Shown here: piece by piece, positions 24,973 to 33,863 of the stretch | Numbering within the stretch: the stretch's first letter is position 1 | Layout: each line of letters begins with the position of its first letter | Source: Rufibacter roseus | GTDB lineage: Bacteria; Bacteroidota; Bacteroidia; Cytophagales; Hymenobacteraceae | DNA: 53,545 nucleotides | Assembly (NCBI RefSeq): GCF_001647285.1 | Contig: NZ_LRML01000021.1 | Span: forward strand, 1 to 53,545 | Direction: 5' to 3' | Made by a program: the position numbers and the translations under genes | The notes under the pieces: generated by a model | The model's database searches: none | What the model saw: the letters and a program-made list of their open reading frames with translations, nothing else | What the model was told of the DNA's origin: nothing

Positions 24973-25692
24973 TTAGCGGAGGCTATTATTGTCTTCGAGA
25001 ATGTTTTCAGAAGGCAGAATGACACTGTCAATCACGTGAATTCTACCATTTGAAGCTTCTACGTCACTTTTCACGATTTGGGCACCACCTACGGTAGTGA
25101 CTGTTCCTGACATAGTGCGGTCAACTGGAATGTATGATTTATCGCTTACTCTGATTCTGGTGTTGTTGTCTAGTCTGGCAGATGATACGTCAGAAGCCAA
25201 AATGTGGGCTTGCAGCACACTAGACAGCAAAGCAGTATTTTCAGAAGACAGCAAAGACTGAAGTTTTTCTTTAGGTAACTTAGCAAACGCCTCGTTGGTT
25301 GGGGCAAACAAAGTCAGGTTTTCAACTCGCTCCAGGTCATCAGCCAGATTAGCCCGTTCAATTAACATTACAAAAGTAGATAGGTTGGGGCTTTTCTTGG
25401 CAAGTTCAAAGGTGGTATAGCTTTCTGTGTCCCCCACATTGTCAAACATGTCATCAATATCAACGGAGTTGGTCATTGGCAAAGCCGTTACTGACAAGGT
25501 AGCCAAAGGTACCATCACTTGCTCTTCTATAACCAGAACATCCAGATCATTCATGGCGGCATCGCCGGCCATAGCCGATGTTTCAGTTCGGTTAAATTCA
25601 CTCATTGCGGTGTTACTAGATCCGGCGCATCCAAAAAAAGTAAAAGATGCGACGGTTAAGACTGCTAAAGGATTAAAAATAGTACGTTTCAT
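24973..25692 (-). CDS. Fasciclin-domain lipoprotein
   Basis: A protein of 239 residues. The signal peptide ends with FFGC, a lipobox, so it is probably a membrane-anchored lipoprotein. Residues about 95-235 form a fasciclin (FAS1) domain with TLFAPTNEAFAKLP, the H1-type motif, and IVKSDVEASNGRIHVIDSVIL, the H2-type motif. Such domains mediate adhesion or cell-surface contacts. The segment between the lipobox and the domain is low-complexity and probably flexible. It is transcribed alone toward the shared terminator at 24914-24945. A perfect 39-base palindrome lies about 165 bases upstream of its start. Confidence 0.85.
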   Translation of the reverse strand: MKRTIFNPLAVLTVASFTFFGCAGSSNTAMSEFNRTETSAMAGDAAMNDLDVLVIEEQVMVPLATLSVTALPMTNSVDIDDMFDNVGDTESYTTFELAKKSPNLSTFVMLIERANLADDLERVENLTLFAPTNEAFAKLPKEKLQSLLSSENTALLSSVLQAHILASDVSSARLDNNTRIRVSDKSYIPVDRTMSGTVTTVGGAQIVKSDVEASNGRIHVIDSVILPSENILEDNNSLR

Positions 25693-25855
25693 AGTTATTT
25701 ATATTATTGGTTTAACATCAGGTAGAGCTGTTTAGGCTTCTGATGTCTATATTTTACTGATTAATAATTAACATGTTACGTTTTGGTAATACTTTTTTAA
25801 AGTACCTAAAGAATGAATGGTGGTATATAGTAAAATATTAAATTAGCAATATAGG

Positions 25856-25894
25856 TATATAATCTTCTTGTATTAAATACAAGAAGATTATATA
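25856..25894. repeat. Perfect 19-base inverted repeat with a single central base
   Basis: The left arm TATATAATCTTCTTGTATT (25856-25874) is repeated exactly in inverted form at 25876-25894, with one A between. No T run follows, so it is not a standard terminator. It could be a regulator site or a cruciform-forming element. Confidence 0.8.
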
Positions 25895-25992
25895 AAATAA
25901 GTTCTAATACTGTACACCAAAGGCAAAGAAACTACCAATAAAATAGCAATGGTAATGGAGCTGTAAGTGCAGTGAAACTCTCATGCAGAAGC

Positions 25993-26036
25993 TCTTAGCC
26001 TTTAAGCCTGCTTTCAGAAAATCAGGTCAAAAACAG
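25993..26036. repeat. Nested-palindrome repeat, copy 7 (degenerate)
   Basis: TTTAAGCCTGCTTTCAG, AAAATCAGGTCAAAAACAG. The inner pair CCTG/CAGG is kept and the outer arms are poor. Confidence 0.4.
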
Positions 26037-26174
26037 AGGCGAAATTTAAAAGAAAGGCATGAGAGAGTGAGGTGACCATTTATCTAGAAGAGGAGCAGCT
26101 TGGGCAGTAGTAGTTCACTTAGTTAACAGCAGGTGGAGGAATTACGTTAGTAAATAAAGCTCTTACACCCCTAT

Positions 26175-28625
26175 ATGAATAAAAAGGCGAAATGGACCCT
26201 GCTGGCAATAGCGCTTCTGGCACTGTTGGCGGGTCTGGCTTACTACATTGTTACAAAGAAATATTACCCAAAGGTAAAAGATGTAGCTTATCTACACCTG
26301 GACCTGACCAGCGACACGGCACAGGTACAGGCGGGGTTGGAGGTGCAAAACAGAATTCCGCTGGCTATATCCATTGACAGTATTCGCTACTCCCTAAAAG
26401 GAGAAAACATGTTGCTGGGGTGGGGACAAATGACTTCTTCATATACGTTGCCTCCGGTGGGGGAGGAAGTGCTGGATTTCAAGATGCTGCTGAAACACGA
26501 AGCCTATCGGCAGCACCTGCAGACGCAGAAAGGCAAAGACAGTATAAAAATAGCCGTAAAGGCAGAGATCTATTTTGATTTACCTTTTATTAGTGCCCAG
26601 TCTATCACCTTAAACAGGAACATTACAGTGCCTGTTCCCAAGGCTCCGGCCATGAAACTGCAGGACGTGCAGGTGCGCCAGTTCAGCGTAGACTCTGGCT
26701 ATTCTCTCCTTTTCAAAGTAGATGCCACAAACCAGAACTTGCCCAAACTCCGCATCAGTGACTTCCAATATCACCTCCGCATTGGTGATTCATTAGTAAT
26801 AGAGGGGCAAGTGGATTCTACCTTCCGGTTGCAAAAAGGAGATGATGTGCTGGAAGTGCCGTTGCAGCTCAAAACTTCAGATGCTGTGGCCTTGGTGCAG
26901 AAAGTACTCTCTGATGACAAAAAGTGGAACTACCACGCCAGGCTAAAGGCAGTAGTGCAGAGTGATCATCGGCTTTTGGATAAGTTTGATATGGCCGTTG
27001 AAAAAACGGGCGTTTTTCCGGTGGGCGGGTTTGGCAATCAGAAAAATTATATGCCTGTTCTGCGGCAGGTAAAAAAGGTAGAGGTAGTCTCTGGAGAAGA
27101 ACAGACCCAGCTACAAGCCGATGTGGTCGTGCATAACCCTTCGCCTTTTCCTTTTTATATTGACAGTGTTTCCTATTTCATCAGGCACCAAGGCAAATTA
27201 ATAGCAAGTGGCAAAAAAGATTTTGAGGTGGTGCTGCCAAAAAACGGCAACCAGCGCTTGAACCCACGTTTGGTGATAGATGAGAAAGCTTACCAACAAT
27301 TGATGTCTCGGGTACAGGGGCAGCAAACAGCAACCCTGGAACTGGAGCTGAACCTGCTGTACAACCTTCCCAATGCCGCTCGGCAAAAGATCATCTTGAA
27401 CCGGCAAGTGCAGGTGCCTGTACAAAAACAGGCATCAATAAAAGTAGCAGGCCTTACCGTGCAGGAACTAAGTCCTGAAGAGGGAGCGAAACTACTGCTT
27501 CGGTTACAGGTGCAAGGAGGGGATGTGCCTAACCTCAACATCAAAAATCTTGACTATACACTGCAGTTAAGTGAGGGCATTGAGATTACCGGCAAAACCC
27601 AGGAGCCAATCAAGCTTTCTTCGGGGGATTCTGAAGTAGAGGTGCCGCTACACCTGTCTGCGGAAGATGTAAACCAGCTCGTGCAGAGGGCGTTGAAAGG
27701 AAGCACAGACTGGAGTTATGATTTGCAGGCCACGGCCAACTTAACGAGCAGCCACGACTTTATTCAGAACACTAAAATAGAACTGGACTTTCAAGGGGAG
27801 CTGGAGCTAGGAAAAACTTCCGGGACAGGAGGCAAGAAATGGGTGCCGCACATTACTAAAATAGATACCCTGCAATTGGTCATTCAGTATGATACCGCTT
27901 GGGTGAAACTACATCTACAGGTTAAAAATCCGCTGCCGGTTTCATTTAAAATAGATAGCCTTCTGTTAACTCTGAGCCACGATAACGGTACCATTGCCGT
28001 TGCCCGTGAGGAGGTAGGAAAAGTTTTGCCAGCAGAAGGGCAACAGGCAGCCTGGGTTACTCTGGGGGTGAACTATAGCCTGTGGCAAGAATACCTAAAG
28101 GAACATCAAGAGGAAGACAGTCTTTCTATTCAAGAGACCGTTACGCTGGTGTACAGCTTAGAAAGTCTGGCGCAGCAGCGAACTTCGTTTCAAAATGCCT
28201 TTAAAGTTCCTACGCCGGGCCAGCCTGTTACCGCCCTTCAGAAAGTAAAGCTAAAGGGGTTCAGTTTTACCAAAGGCATTTTGGTTGACGGGCAAGTGGA
28301 GGTGAAAAACCTGAACGTGAAACAACTGGAAGTCAAAAATCCTACCTATTCTGCCTGTGTAGAGAACCTGCTGGATGTCTGTGGCACTATCAACCGTACC
28401 TATCAGGTGGCACAGGGGGAAAGCATTGTAAACGTACCTATGAACTTTGGCATAGGCGAAATGTTTCGTGCCATAGTTGCCAAATTTACCTCAAAAGGAA
28501 AAAGTCGAACTGTCTATATAAAAGCCAACGCCACAGTAAATACCAGCAACCCCATTTTACAAAACACATGGGTAAAGCTGGAGATGTGGCGGAAAGAAGT
28601 TCTCTTCCCCAAAAAGAAAAAGTAA
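26175..28625 (+). CDS. Membrane-anchored protein with six tandem LEA14-like domains
   Basis: A protein of 816 residues. An N-terminal membrane helix (about 7-26) is followed by six repeats of roughly 125 residues that look like LEA type 2 (LEA14/WHy) domains. The repeats alternate. Type A units, with V.NPLPVSFKIDSLLLTL-like strands, begin near 30, 305 and 565. Type B units, with LNIKNLDYTL then a K.SSGDSEVEVPL-like end, begin near 155, 440 and 700. LEA14 domains are beta-sandwiches linked to desiccation or stress tolerance and to membrane-edge lipid transport proteins. A six-unit chain anchored at one end could span the periplasm. No enzyme motif is present. It stands alone in its transcription unit. 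Confidence 0.7.
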   Translation: MNKKAKWTLLAIALLALLAGLAYYIVTKKYYPKVKDVAYLHLDLTSDTAQVQAGLEVQNRIPLAISIDSIRYSLKGENMLLGWGQMTSSYTLPPVGEEVLDFKMLLKHEAYRQHLQTQKGKDSIKIAVKAEIYFDLPFISAQSITLNRNITVPVPKAPAMKLQDVQVRQFSVDSGYSLLFKVDATNQNLPKLRISDFQYHLRIGDSLVIEGQVDSTFRLQKGDDVLEVPLQLKTSDAVALVQKVLSDDKKWNYHARLKAVVQSDHRLLDKFDMAVEKTGVFPVGGFGNQKNYMPVLRQVKKVEVVSGEEQTQLQADVVVHNPSPFPFYIDSVSYFIRHQGKLIASGKKDFEVVLPKNGNQRLNPRLVIDEKAYQQLMSRVQGQQTATLELELNLLYNLPNAARQKIILNRQVQVPVQKQASIKVAGLTVQELSPEEGAKLLLRLQVQGGDVPNLNIKNLDYTLQLSEGIEITGKTQEPIKLSSGDSEVEVPLHLSAEDVNQLVQRALKGSTDWSYDLQATANLTSSHDFIQNTKIELDFQGELELGKTSGTGGKKWVPHITKIDTLQLVIQYDTAWVKLHLQVKNPLPVSFKIDSLLLTLSHDNGTIAVAREEVGKVLPAEGQQAAWVTLGVNYSLWQEYLKEHQEEDSLSIQETVTLVYSLESLAQQRTSFQNAFKVPTPGQPVTALQKVKLKGFSFTKGILVDGQVEVKNLNVKQLEVKNPTYSACVENLLDVCGTINRTYQVAQGESIVNVPMNFGIGEMFRAIVAKFTSKGKSRTVYIKANATVNTSNPILQNTWVKLEMWRKEVLFPKKKK

Positions 28626-28693
28626 CGATGTTATGCTTCTCAGGCTTATTTGATTTCCAGAAGATGTATCTCATTATGGTATGAACAGCTTCT

Positions 28694-28730
28694 CTTTTCA
28701 GGCTCCTTTTCATAAAACGGAGCTAAAACG
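28694..28730. repeat. Nested-palindrome repeat, copy 8
   Basis: GGCTCCTTTT, CAT, AAAACGGAGC are the inner arms, and CTTTTCA with TAAAACG are the outer arms. It lies about 70 bases past the upstream stop codon. Confidence 0.55.
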
Positions 28731-28972
28731 CAAGCACTTCTAGTTATTACAACCATCAGTTTGAGCAGGTTCAGCATTGGTCGCCTAGCTGACTTTGAAC
28801 AATCTACACTTGTTATTACGTCATCTCATCCCCCTTGCAAAATCTAATAAAGGTTAAAGGGATATAGTTTTTCTTTAGAAGGTTTATAGATCTGCTGAAG
28901 TTGTGAACTGAAGCAGTTTGTTCTTTACTAAAAACCTATTTAACATCATGTACCCACATGACGCCAGTCATC

Positions 28973-29001
28973 TTTTAGCCTGGTCCGCGGCTGTAGTTTT
29001 G
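28973..29001 (+). promoter_or_regulatory. Promoter of the YceI-porin group
   Basis: TAGTTTTG at 28994-29001 matches TAnnTTTG. A weak -33 element (TTTT, 28973-28976) lies 17 bases before it. The ATG is 28 bases downstream. Confidence 0.55.
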
Positions 29002-29029
29002 CATAAGAAATTTAACAAAACAAGCAGTC

Positions 29030-29611
29030 ATGAAAACGGCAAGAATATTCAAAATGGCATGGGTACTAGGGTTGGTATTTGGCCTGTATCTTCCACTAAG
29101 TGCACAAAGTGTTTTCCAACTATCAGGTAAGCCAGAGCTAAAAGTAATAGGAAGCTCTACGCTTCATGACTGGGAAATGGTGGCTTCTTCCGCAACCGGC
29201 AAGGCAGAGATTGCCTTAGACAACCAGCAGGTGGCGAGCATCAAATCTGCCGAGGTAACCATGAGTGCCACTGCCCTGAAGAGCGGAAAAGGGCAGATGG
29301 ATGAGATTGCCTACAAAGCACTGAAAGCTGAGAAAAATCCAACTATCACTTTTAAGTTTATCTCTTATAAGAGCTTAGGCGGAAATAAAGGGCAGGTTAT
29401 CGGTAACTTAACCATAGCCGGCACCACCAAACCGGTCACATTTGAGGTGCAGACAGTAGTGCGTGGCACCCATATAGACCTAAAAGGTACAACTTCCTTT
29501 AAAATGACTGACTTTAAAATGGTGCCTCCCACCGCTATGTTCGGCACTATCAAAACAGGAAACGAAGTCAAGGTAGAGTTCAAAACAACATTTAGTACAA
29601 CCAATTCTTAA
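29030..29611 (+). CDS. YceI-family periplasmic protein
   Basis: A protein of 193 residues with a signal peptide ending LPLSAQ. The mature part begins with the family pattern VIGSSTLHDWEM and continues with the lipocalin-like barrel (KSAEVTMSATALKSGKGQMDEIAYKAL in pieces, PTITFKF, GNLTIAGTTKPVTFEV). YceI proteins bind polyisoprenoid lipids in the periplasm, and some are induced by stress. The length is normal for the family. It begins a group with an outer-membrane porin-like gene 36 bases downstream and a second YceI-like gene after that. A good promoter lies directly upstream. Confidence 0.9.
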   Translation: MKTARIFKMAWVLGLVFGLYLPLSAQSVFQLSGKPELKVIGSSTLHDWEMVASSATGKAEIALDNQQVASIKSAEVTMSATALKSGKGQMDEIAYKALKAEKNPTITFKFISYKSLGGNKGQVIGNLTIAGTTKPVTFEVQTVVRGTHIDLKGTTSFKMTDFKMVPPTAMFGTIKTGNEVKVEFKTTFSTTNS

Positions 29612-29647
29612 CAACACAACGCCATTCACTTCCAACACATTAAAAAA

Positions 29648-30943
29648 ATGAAAAAGCTTATTCTTTCACTCGCAATGTTAGCTGGTTTCAGCATTTCTAC
29701 CAGCGCACAGATCACCTTAGGCGATTTGCCATATTGGAGACCTTATGACCAACGGGGTGTTAACGTTTTTGAAACTGGTAAAACAGACACTACCACCTTT
29801 GACGGGATTAAATTAAGATTGGGGGGCAGTTTTGCCCAGCAGTTTCAGGCTCTTGAGCATAGTAACACCGCTGCCCCAAAATTAGACGCCAACGGTAAAG
29901 ACCTAAACCAACTAATTGAAATTGGCTACGGCTTTAACCTGGCTACTGCTAACCTGAACCTGGACGTAATGCTGGCAGACGGTATTCGCTTGAACCTGAT
30001 AACCTATCTGTCATCTAGGCACCACCCTGAAACCTGGGTAAAAGGCGGTTACCTCCAAATTGATAAGTTAGGTTTCTTGAACAGCCCATTGGCCGATAGA
30101 TTAATGCAGAACCTGACCTTACGGGTGGGCCACATGGAAATTAACTACGGTGACGCCCACTTCAGAAGAACTGACAATGCCATGGCGCTGCATAACCCGT
30201 TTGTAGGTAACTATATCATGGATGCCTTTGCCACTGAAATTGGCGGGGAAGTAATCTTCCAGAAAAACGGTTTCCTAGCCTTGGCCGCGGTGACAGGTGG
30301 TGAAATACAAGGAGGACTAACCACTCCTAAAGATCGTGCCCCATCTTACTATGGAAAAGTAGGGTATGACAACAACCTAACCGATAATTTGCGCGTGCGC
30401 CTTACCGGCTCTTTGTACACGACTAACAGCTCCGTAAGAAACACCTTATATGCCGGTGACAGAGCAGGTTCAAGATATTACTTGGTGGTAGAAAACCAAC
30501 TGGCAACTATAGCGGCACAGTTTACATCTGGTAGATTCAGCCCTAACCTGACCGATAACGTGACTGCCATGGTGGTGAATCCTTTCGTGAAATTTGGTGG
30601 TTTAGAGTTCTTCGGAAACTTTGAAAGAGCCAAAGGCAAGGCTGCTAACGAAACCGAGGACAGAACTTGGAATCAGGTGGGAGCGGACTTGGTTTACCGC
30701 ATAGGAGCAAAAGAGAACTTCTACGTGGGTGGTCGTTACAACAAAGTGAGCGGCACGCTGCAAGGAGTGAATACTGAAGCCAGCATTCAACGCACCGCTC
30801 TGGCTGCCGGTTGGTTCGTGACCAAGAACATAGTTGCCAAAGCAGAATACGTGAACCAGGAATACAACGACTTCCCTGTAAACGATATCCGTAACGGTGC
30901 CAAGTTCAACGGCGTGATGATTGAAGGTGCCATTGCCTTCTAA
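29648..30943 (+). CDS. Porin-like outer-membrane protein
   Basis: A protein of 431 residues with a signal peptide (MKKLILSLAMLAGFSISTSAQ). The whole mature part alternates polar and hydrophobic residues in strands ended by aromatic residues, and it ends in phenylalanine (MIEGAIAF), as barrel proteins do. About sixteen strands fit the length. The segment LRLGGSFAQQFQAL and the later LRVGHMEINYGDAHFRR resemble Bacteroidota porin-family proteins of unknown specificity. Located between two YceI-type genes, so transport of lipid-soluble or respiratory compounds is a possible theme. The exact substrate cannot be deduced. Confidence 0.75.
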   Translation: MKKLILSLAMLAGFSISTSAQITLGDLPYWRPYDQRGVNVFETGKTDTTTFDGIKLRLGGSFAQQFQALEHSNTAAPKLDANGKDLNQLIEIGYGFNLATANLNLDVMLADGIRLNLITYLSSRHHPETWVKGGYLQIDKLGFLNSPLADRLMQNLTLRVGHMEINYGDAHFRRTDNAMALHNPFVGNYIMDAFATEIGGEVIFQKNGFLALAAVTGGEIQGGLTTPKDRAPSYYGKVGYDNNLTDNLRVRLTGSLYTTNSSVRNTLYAGDRAGSRYYLVVENQLATIAAQFTSGRFSPNLTDNVTAMVVNPFVKFGGLEFFGNFERAKGKAANETEDRTWNQVGADLVYRIGAKENFYVGGRYNKVSGTLQGVNTEASIQRTALAAGWFVTKNIVAKAEYVNQEYNDFPVNDIRNGAKFNGVMIEGAIAF

Positions 30944-30967
30944 CAACTTCTAATTGACTGGAAATTA

Positions 30968-31010
30968 AACTGAGTTGGCATGTGCTATAAAGCAACCTGC
31001 CATCTCAGTT
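30968..31010 (+). terminator. Hairpin between porin and second YceI-like gene
   Basis: AACTGAGTTGGCA and TGCCATCTCAGTT pair with a loop of about 17 bases. No immediate T run, so it may be a weak terminator or an RNA-stability element. Confidence 0.45.
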
Positions 31011-31065
31011 CCTTTCAATTTTACAACTGGTCTGATTAGCTCATTCACCTATAAAATTTTGGGTT

Positions 31066-31620
31066 ATGCTACTCTCAAATATAGTATTGGTTCTGCTTCT
31101 TTTGTTTCCTGGTTTTACGACCGATGAGCAGTATTTGGTAGTAAGAGGAAAGCGGATTTCAGTGCAGGCCATGACGTCTGTTGGAGCTATCAACTGTTCC
31201 TATGAAAACACACGTCAGGCAGACACACTGTTTCTGAACAGGCTAGTCGGAAAGAATGAGAGATTAGTGATGGAGCTGCCGGTAAAAGAATTTGGGTGTG
31301 GCAACCCTTTGCTTAACAGAGACTTTCACCGTACCCTCAAAGCAGAAACTTATCCAGAGATTCAGGTAGCAGTACTGGAAATGAAGCAGGAGGGGCAACG
31401 TATGAAAGGCGCTATTTTGGTGCAGCTGGCGGGTAAAAAGCAAGTATACCGGAACGTGAACTTCTGCAGAAAGCCTGGTCAACGGCTAAGCGCCACCCTT
31501 TGCCTCTTATTTTCAGACTTTGATTTGACTATGCCCAAAAAGTTTGGCGGACTGGTGAAGGTAGACGAAGAGCTAAAAGTAACCGTTGATTTACTTATTG
31601 CCGCTGGCCCACAGTTGTAG
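31066..31620 (+). CDS. Diverged YceI-like exported protein
   Basis: A protein of 184 residues. A hydrophobic N-terminus (LLSNIVLVLLLLFPGF) serves as a signal peptide. The body follows the YceI layout: an early strand with a TSVGAINCSYEN segment, then MELPVKEFGCGNPLLNRDFHRTL, YPEIQVAVLEM and GAILVQLAGKKQVYRNVNF. The motifs are more diverged than in the gene at 29030, and cysteines are present that the first copy lacks. It lies 122 bases after the porin-like gene in the same direction, past a hairpin, and before a strong terminator, so it probably belongs to the same unit. Probably binds a lipid or hydrophobic ligand. Confidence 0.7.
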   Translation: MLLSNIVLVLLLLFPGFTTDEQYLVVRGKRISVQAMTSVGAINCSYENTRQADTLFLNRLVGKNERLVMELPVKEFGCGNPLLNRDFHRTLKAETYPEIQVAVLEMKQEGQRMKGAILVQLAGKKQVYRNVNFCRKPGQRLSATLCLLFSDFDLTMPKKFGGLVKVDEELKVTVDLLIAAGPQL

Positions 31621-31658
31621 GGCCTTAGCTTCATCATTCTGTTGTAGCAAATTATTCT

Positions 31659-31700
31659 AAACGCAGAGCCCCTGAAGCTAACTTCAGGGGTTCTGCGTTT
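31659..31700. terminator. Strong bidirectional terminator
   Basis: AAACGCAGAGCCCCTGAAG and CTTCAGGGGTTCTGCGTTT form a long stem with one mismatch and a 4-base loop. It separates convergent genes. Confidence 0.85.
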
Positions 31701-31753
31701 GATGCGGTGTTTTTACACTTTGTACTATTGGGTAATAAGAAACTGTCTTTTAA

Positions 31754-32350
31754 TTAGCTGTTCTCATTGCCTGCCCGTATTATTTCGTATTGAATAGGTT
31801 TAAAGCTGTAGTTATTAGACTGTTCAGCAGAGCAGGCGGTTAAACCTACAATCAAATCAATTTTAGCCTCTAACAAAACATAATCTCCGGCTTTGCTGGT
31901 GGGAGGATCTACAGAAAGTTCTCCATTTGAGGCAAACTGCACGTTCATGAAAATATTAAAAGCCGTAGGAATATCGTCTGGGGTAATGCCAAACTGAGCC
32001 AGATTTGAGTAGAGATTCTCAAAGCAGCTGGGGTGATATTCATGGTTGTTGTAGATAATCTGGAAGGTTTCGGGGCTGCAGGGCGCTAGCAGAAAATCAT
32101 TTCTGCCGTTAGTGTCTTCCAGAATCTCCATCATTTTCCGGCTCCGATTGCTCCATAAATGGTGCCCCTTCGTGATGAGTATGGTATTCTCAAAATCCAA
32201 GGTTTTGCCAGATGAAATTTTCTCTCGGGTGTCTTCGGCGTTGAACAAAACCATGTCGCTTACCTGCTCGCCCATAGGGTCAATAACTTTTAGCTTATCA
32301 CCAGCTTTCAAGGTAAAAGCGGCACCGGTTTGTTTCTGTATGGTTTCCAT
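31754..32350 (-). CDS. DUF1989 protein (urea carboxylase-associated family)
   Basis: A protein of 198 residues from the ATG at 32348-32350. A longer frame upstream adds 64 residues without similarity. Family features seen are AGDKLKVIDPMGEQVSDMVLF near the start, TKGHHLWSNRSRKMMEI, a CSPETF segment and the central NIFMNVQFASNGEL, then the late SKAGDYVLLEAKIDLIVGLTAC. DUF1989 proteins are metal-binding and accompany urea-carboxylase or guanidine-type metabolism. It lies downstream of a YqcI/YcgG gene in the same direction, and the pair probably works together on a nitrogen-containing small molecule. The reaction itself is not established. Confidence 0.8.
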   Translation of the reverse strand: METIQKQTGAAFTLKAGDKLKVIDPMGEQVSDMVLFNAEDTREKISSGKTLDFENTILITKGHHLWSNRSRKMMEILEDTNGRNDFLLAPCSPETFQIIYNNHEYHPSCFENLYSNLAQFGITPDDIPTAFNIFMNVQFASNGELSVDPPTSKAGDYVLLEAKIDLIVGLTACSAEQSNNYSFKPIQYEIIRAGNENS

Positions 32351-32542
32351 TGTACTTTGGGTTGTCTTCTGTTTGAGGTTAAGGTAGGAGAGAGCATGTG
32401 AAGAAATGCCTTCCTGAATCTGTTTTTGACTTGCTTTTCTTAAAAGTGGGCGAAAACGTGATGAAACCACCGCCGCTCTACAGTAAGAATTTGCAATTGT
32501 CTTCAATAAGAAAATTAAGGTTTTTTGACTTGAAGCCAGCAT

Positions 32543-33262
32543 TTATTTTCCGGCCAAAAAAGGACACTTCCAACTGTCGTCTACTTGGCGGCCACTGTAT
32601 TGCGGGGCTTCTAAACCATCACCGAAGTCGCTTAGCATAGGGTTGATAGACCCATCATACGCCATGTCTCTTTCTCTTATAACTTTTTTCATGTTGTCAT
32701 ACACGCCCTTTTCCCGTAATTGCTCAAACTGCCGATGGAGGTTAAAGGCCATGGCGGTGAATTCCATTCTGCGGGCCTTTCTACTGGCCTGGGGGTGCAA
32801 GCCTACAATAAAGAAAGATGTGCCGTTAAAGCTAAAGCTGAAGTTTTCATCTGCTGGGTTATCGCTCACCTCTGGAGCCCAAGTCTGGGTTTGCTTTTCG
32901 CTGTCGTGGAGTGCCTGTAACTGCTGCCAAAGCTTTTGCTCAAACTGAAGTTCGTCTTGCGGCGCATCAGTGAACACTGCCAGCATGGTCATGTATTCAC
33001 TGTCTGCCTCAAGCGTTTCGGTGATGTATTTTTTCAGGTCTTGAGCCAAGGCTTGCGTTGTTTGTGCTGTGCCCATCTCACCGTAAAGGCCAATCCGGAA
33101 TTGGTTCGAATTAACTGCCGCTTTTGCGCCCACACATGGATACTCTGGGTCAGTGACTTTTTCCTGGAAGAGCTGGTAAATAGACTGCCCTCTGCTGTCA
33201 GTAACTTCTGCCAGCTGTTCTGGTGCAAAATAGGTAGTTGGTTCTTTATTTTCTGGGTTCAT
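32543..33262 (-). CDS. YqcI/YcgG-family haem protein (GntA-like N-hydroxylase family)
   Basis: A protein of 239 residues. The family is recognised by YPCVGAKAAVNSNQFRIGLYG near the N-terminus, the central NFSFSFNGTSFFIVGLHP with ASRKARRMEFTAMAFNLH, and the C-terminal tail WKCPF. The cysteine of the CPF end is the expected haem ligand. The best-studied relative is GntA, which N-hydroxylates a guanidine amino acid in guanitoxin synthesis. The enzyme is probably cytoplasmic. No other guanitoxin genes are near, so the substrate here is open. A DUF1989 protein follows, 192 bases downstream. Confidence 0.8.
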   Translation of the reverse strand: MNPENKEPTTYFAPEQLAEVTDSRGQSIYQLFQEKVTDPEYPCVGAKAAVNSNQFRIGLYGEMGTAQTTQALAQDLKKYITETLEADSEYMTMLAVFTDAPQDELQFEQKLWQQLQALHDSEKQTQTWAPEVSDNPADENFSFSFNGTSFFIVGLHPQASRKARRMEFTAMAFNLHRQFEQLREKGVYDNMKKVIRERDMAYDGSINPMLSDFGDGLEAPQYSGRQVDDSWKCPFLAGK

Positions 33263-33863
33263 TAAGTAGTGATAAAAATAATGTATACTCTGTGGTAGTA
33301 GCCAGGCTTGCCTTTTGATGGCTGGAATTTACATTTCACCATTTGTAACAACAGGCACAGCTCTGAAAGCACAGAGACGCAGTTTTGCGGGTTTTAACTA
33401 CGGGTTAATACGTAGATGCTGCACCTTAGGGTTTGAAGAAGCTTTACATGCTGGCCTACCACTATAGGGTGTTTTATCAGGTTGCCAACTCGTGCGCCGC
33501 AGCTTTAAGATAGAAGCGAAAATTCTATCTGAATGATTAGAAAAATGCTCATTCTATTTTGGGGCTGATTTTTCAAAATCAGGTTCGAAATAGAAGAAGC
33601 GGGCATAAGAAATATTAGACGCAGCCATGAAGTTTCTTGGTGAAGGCTGGTAGGCATGATACAACAATTGTGCATGACTTATAGCAGAAGGCTATTCCAG
33701 AATAAATTTGTGTTGCCGGGGTCTACAAGTATTCTAAGAGTTCTGTACATTAGAGCCGCAGAAGCGGCTGTAAAAATAGGCCCCTGTTTCCCCCGTATTT
33801 TCCACAGTTATAGCACTGTCATAGTTAGAAGGCTTAGCTTTTGCTTTATTCTTTTACAAGCTC
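33263..33863. other. Divergent intergenic region of about 600 bases
   Basis: It holds a nested-palindrome repeat (33552-33595) and probably two promoters. A frame of 111 residues from 33656 overlaps the next gene in another phase and has no recognisable features. I see nothing else. Confidence 0.45.
33552..33595. repeat. Nested-palindrome repeat, copy 9
   Basis: TTCTATTTT and AAATAGAA outer arms surround CTGATTTTTCAAAATCAG, whose arms pair perfectly. This copy has changed CTGTTTT to CTGATTTT on both sides, a compensated change. Confidence 0.7.

Larger units (their letters stand above)
25693..26174. other. AT-rich divergent intergenic region with perfect palindrome
   Basis: About 480 bases between two divergent genes. 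It holds the 39-base palindrome at 25856-25894 and a weak nested-palindrome repeat at 25993-26036. No gene is supported. Promoters for both flanking genes must lie here, but no clean TAnnTTTG pair was found. Confidence 0.5.
28626..29029. other. Intergenic region before the YceI gene
   Basis: About 400 bases with one nested-palindrome repeat (28694-28730) and a promoter at 28973-29001. A frame from 28918 continues into the YceI gene in another phase and is not convincing. Confidence 0.5.

Noticed and set aside
32351..32542. 64-residue N-terminal extension of the DUF1989 protein
   Set aside because: The extension has no similarity and no signal features. The ATG at 32350 gives the usual family length.
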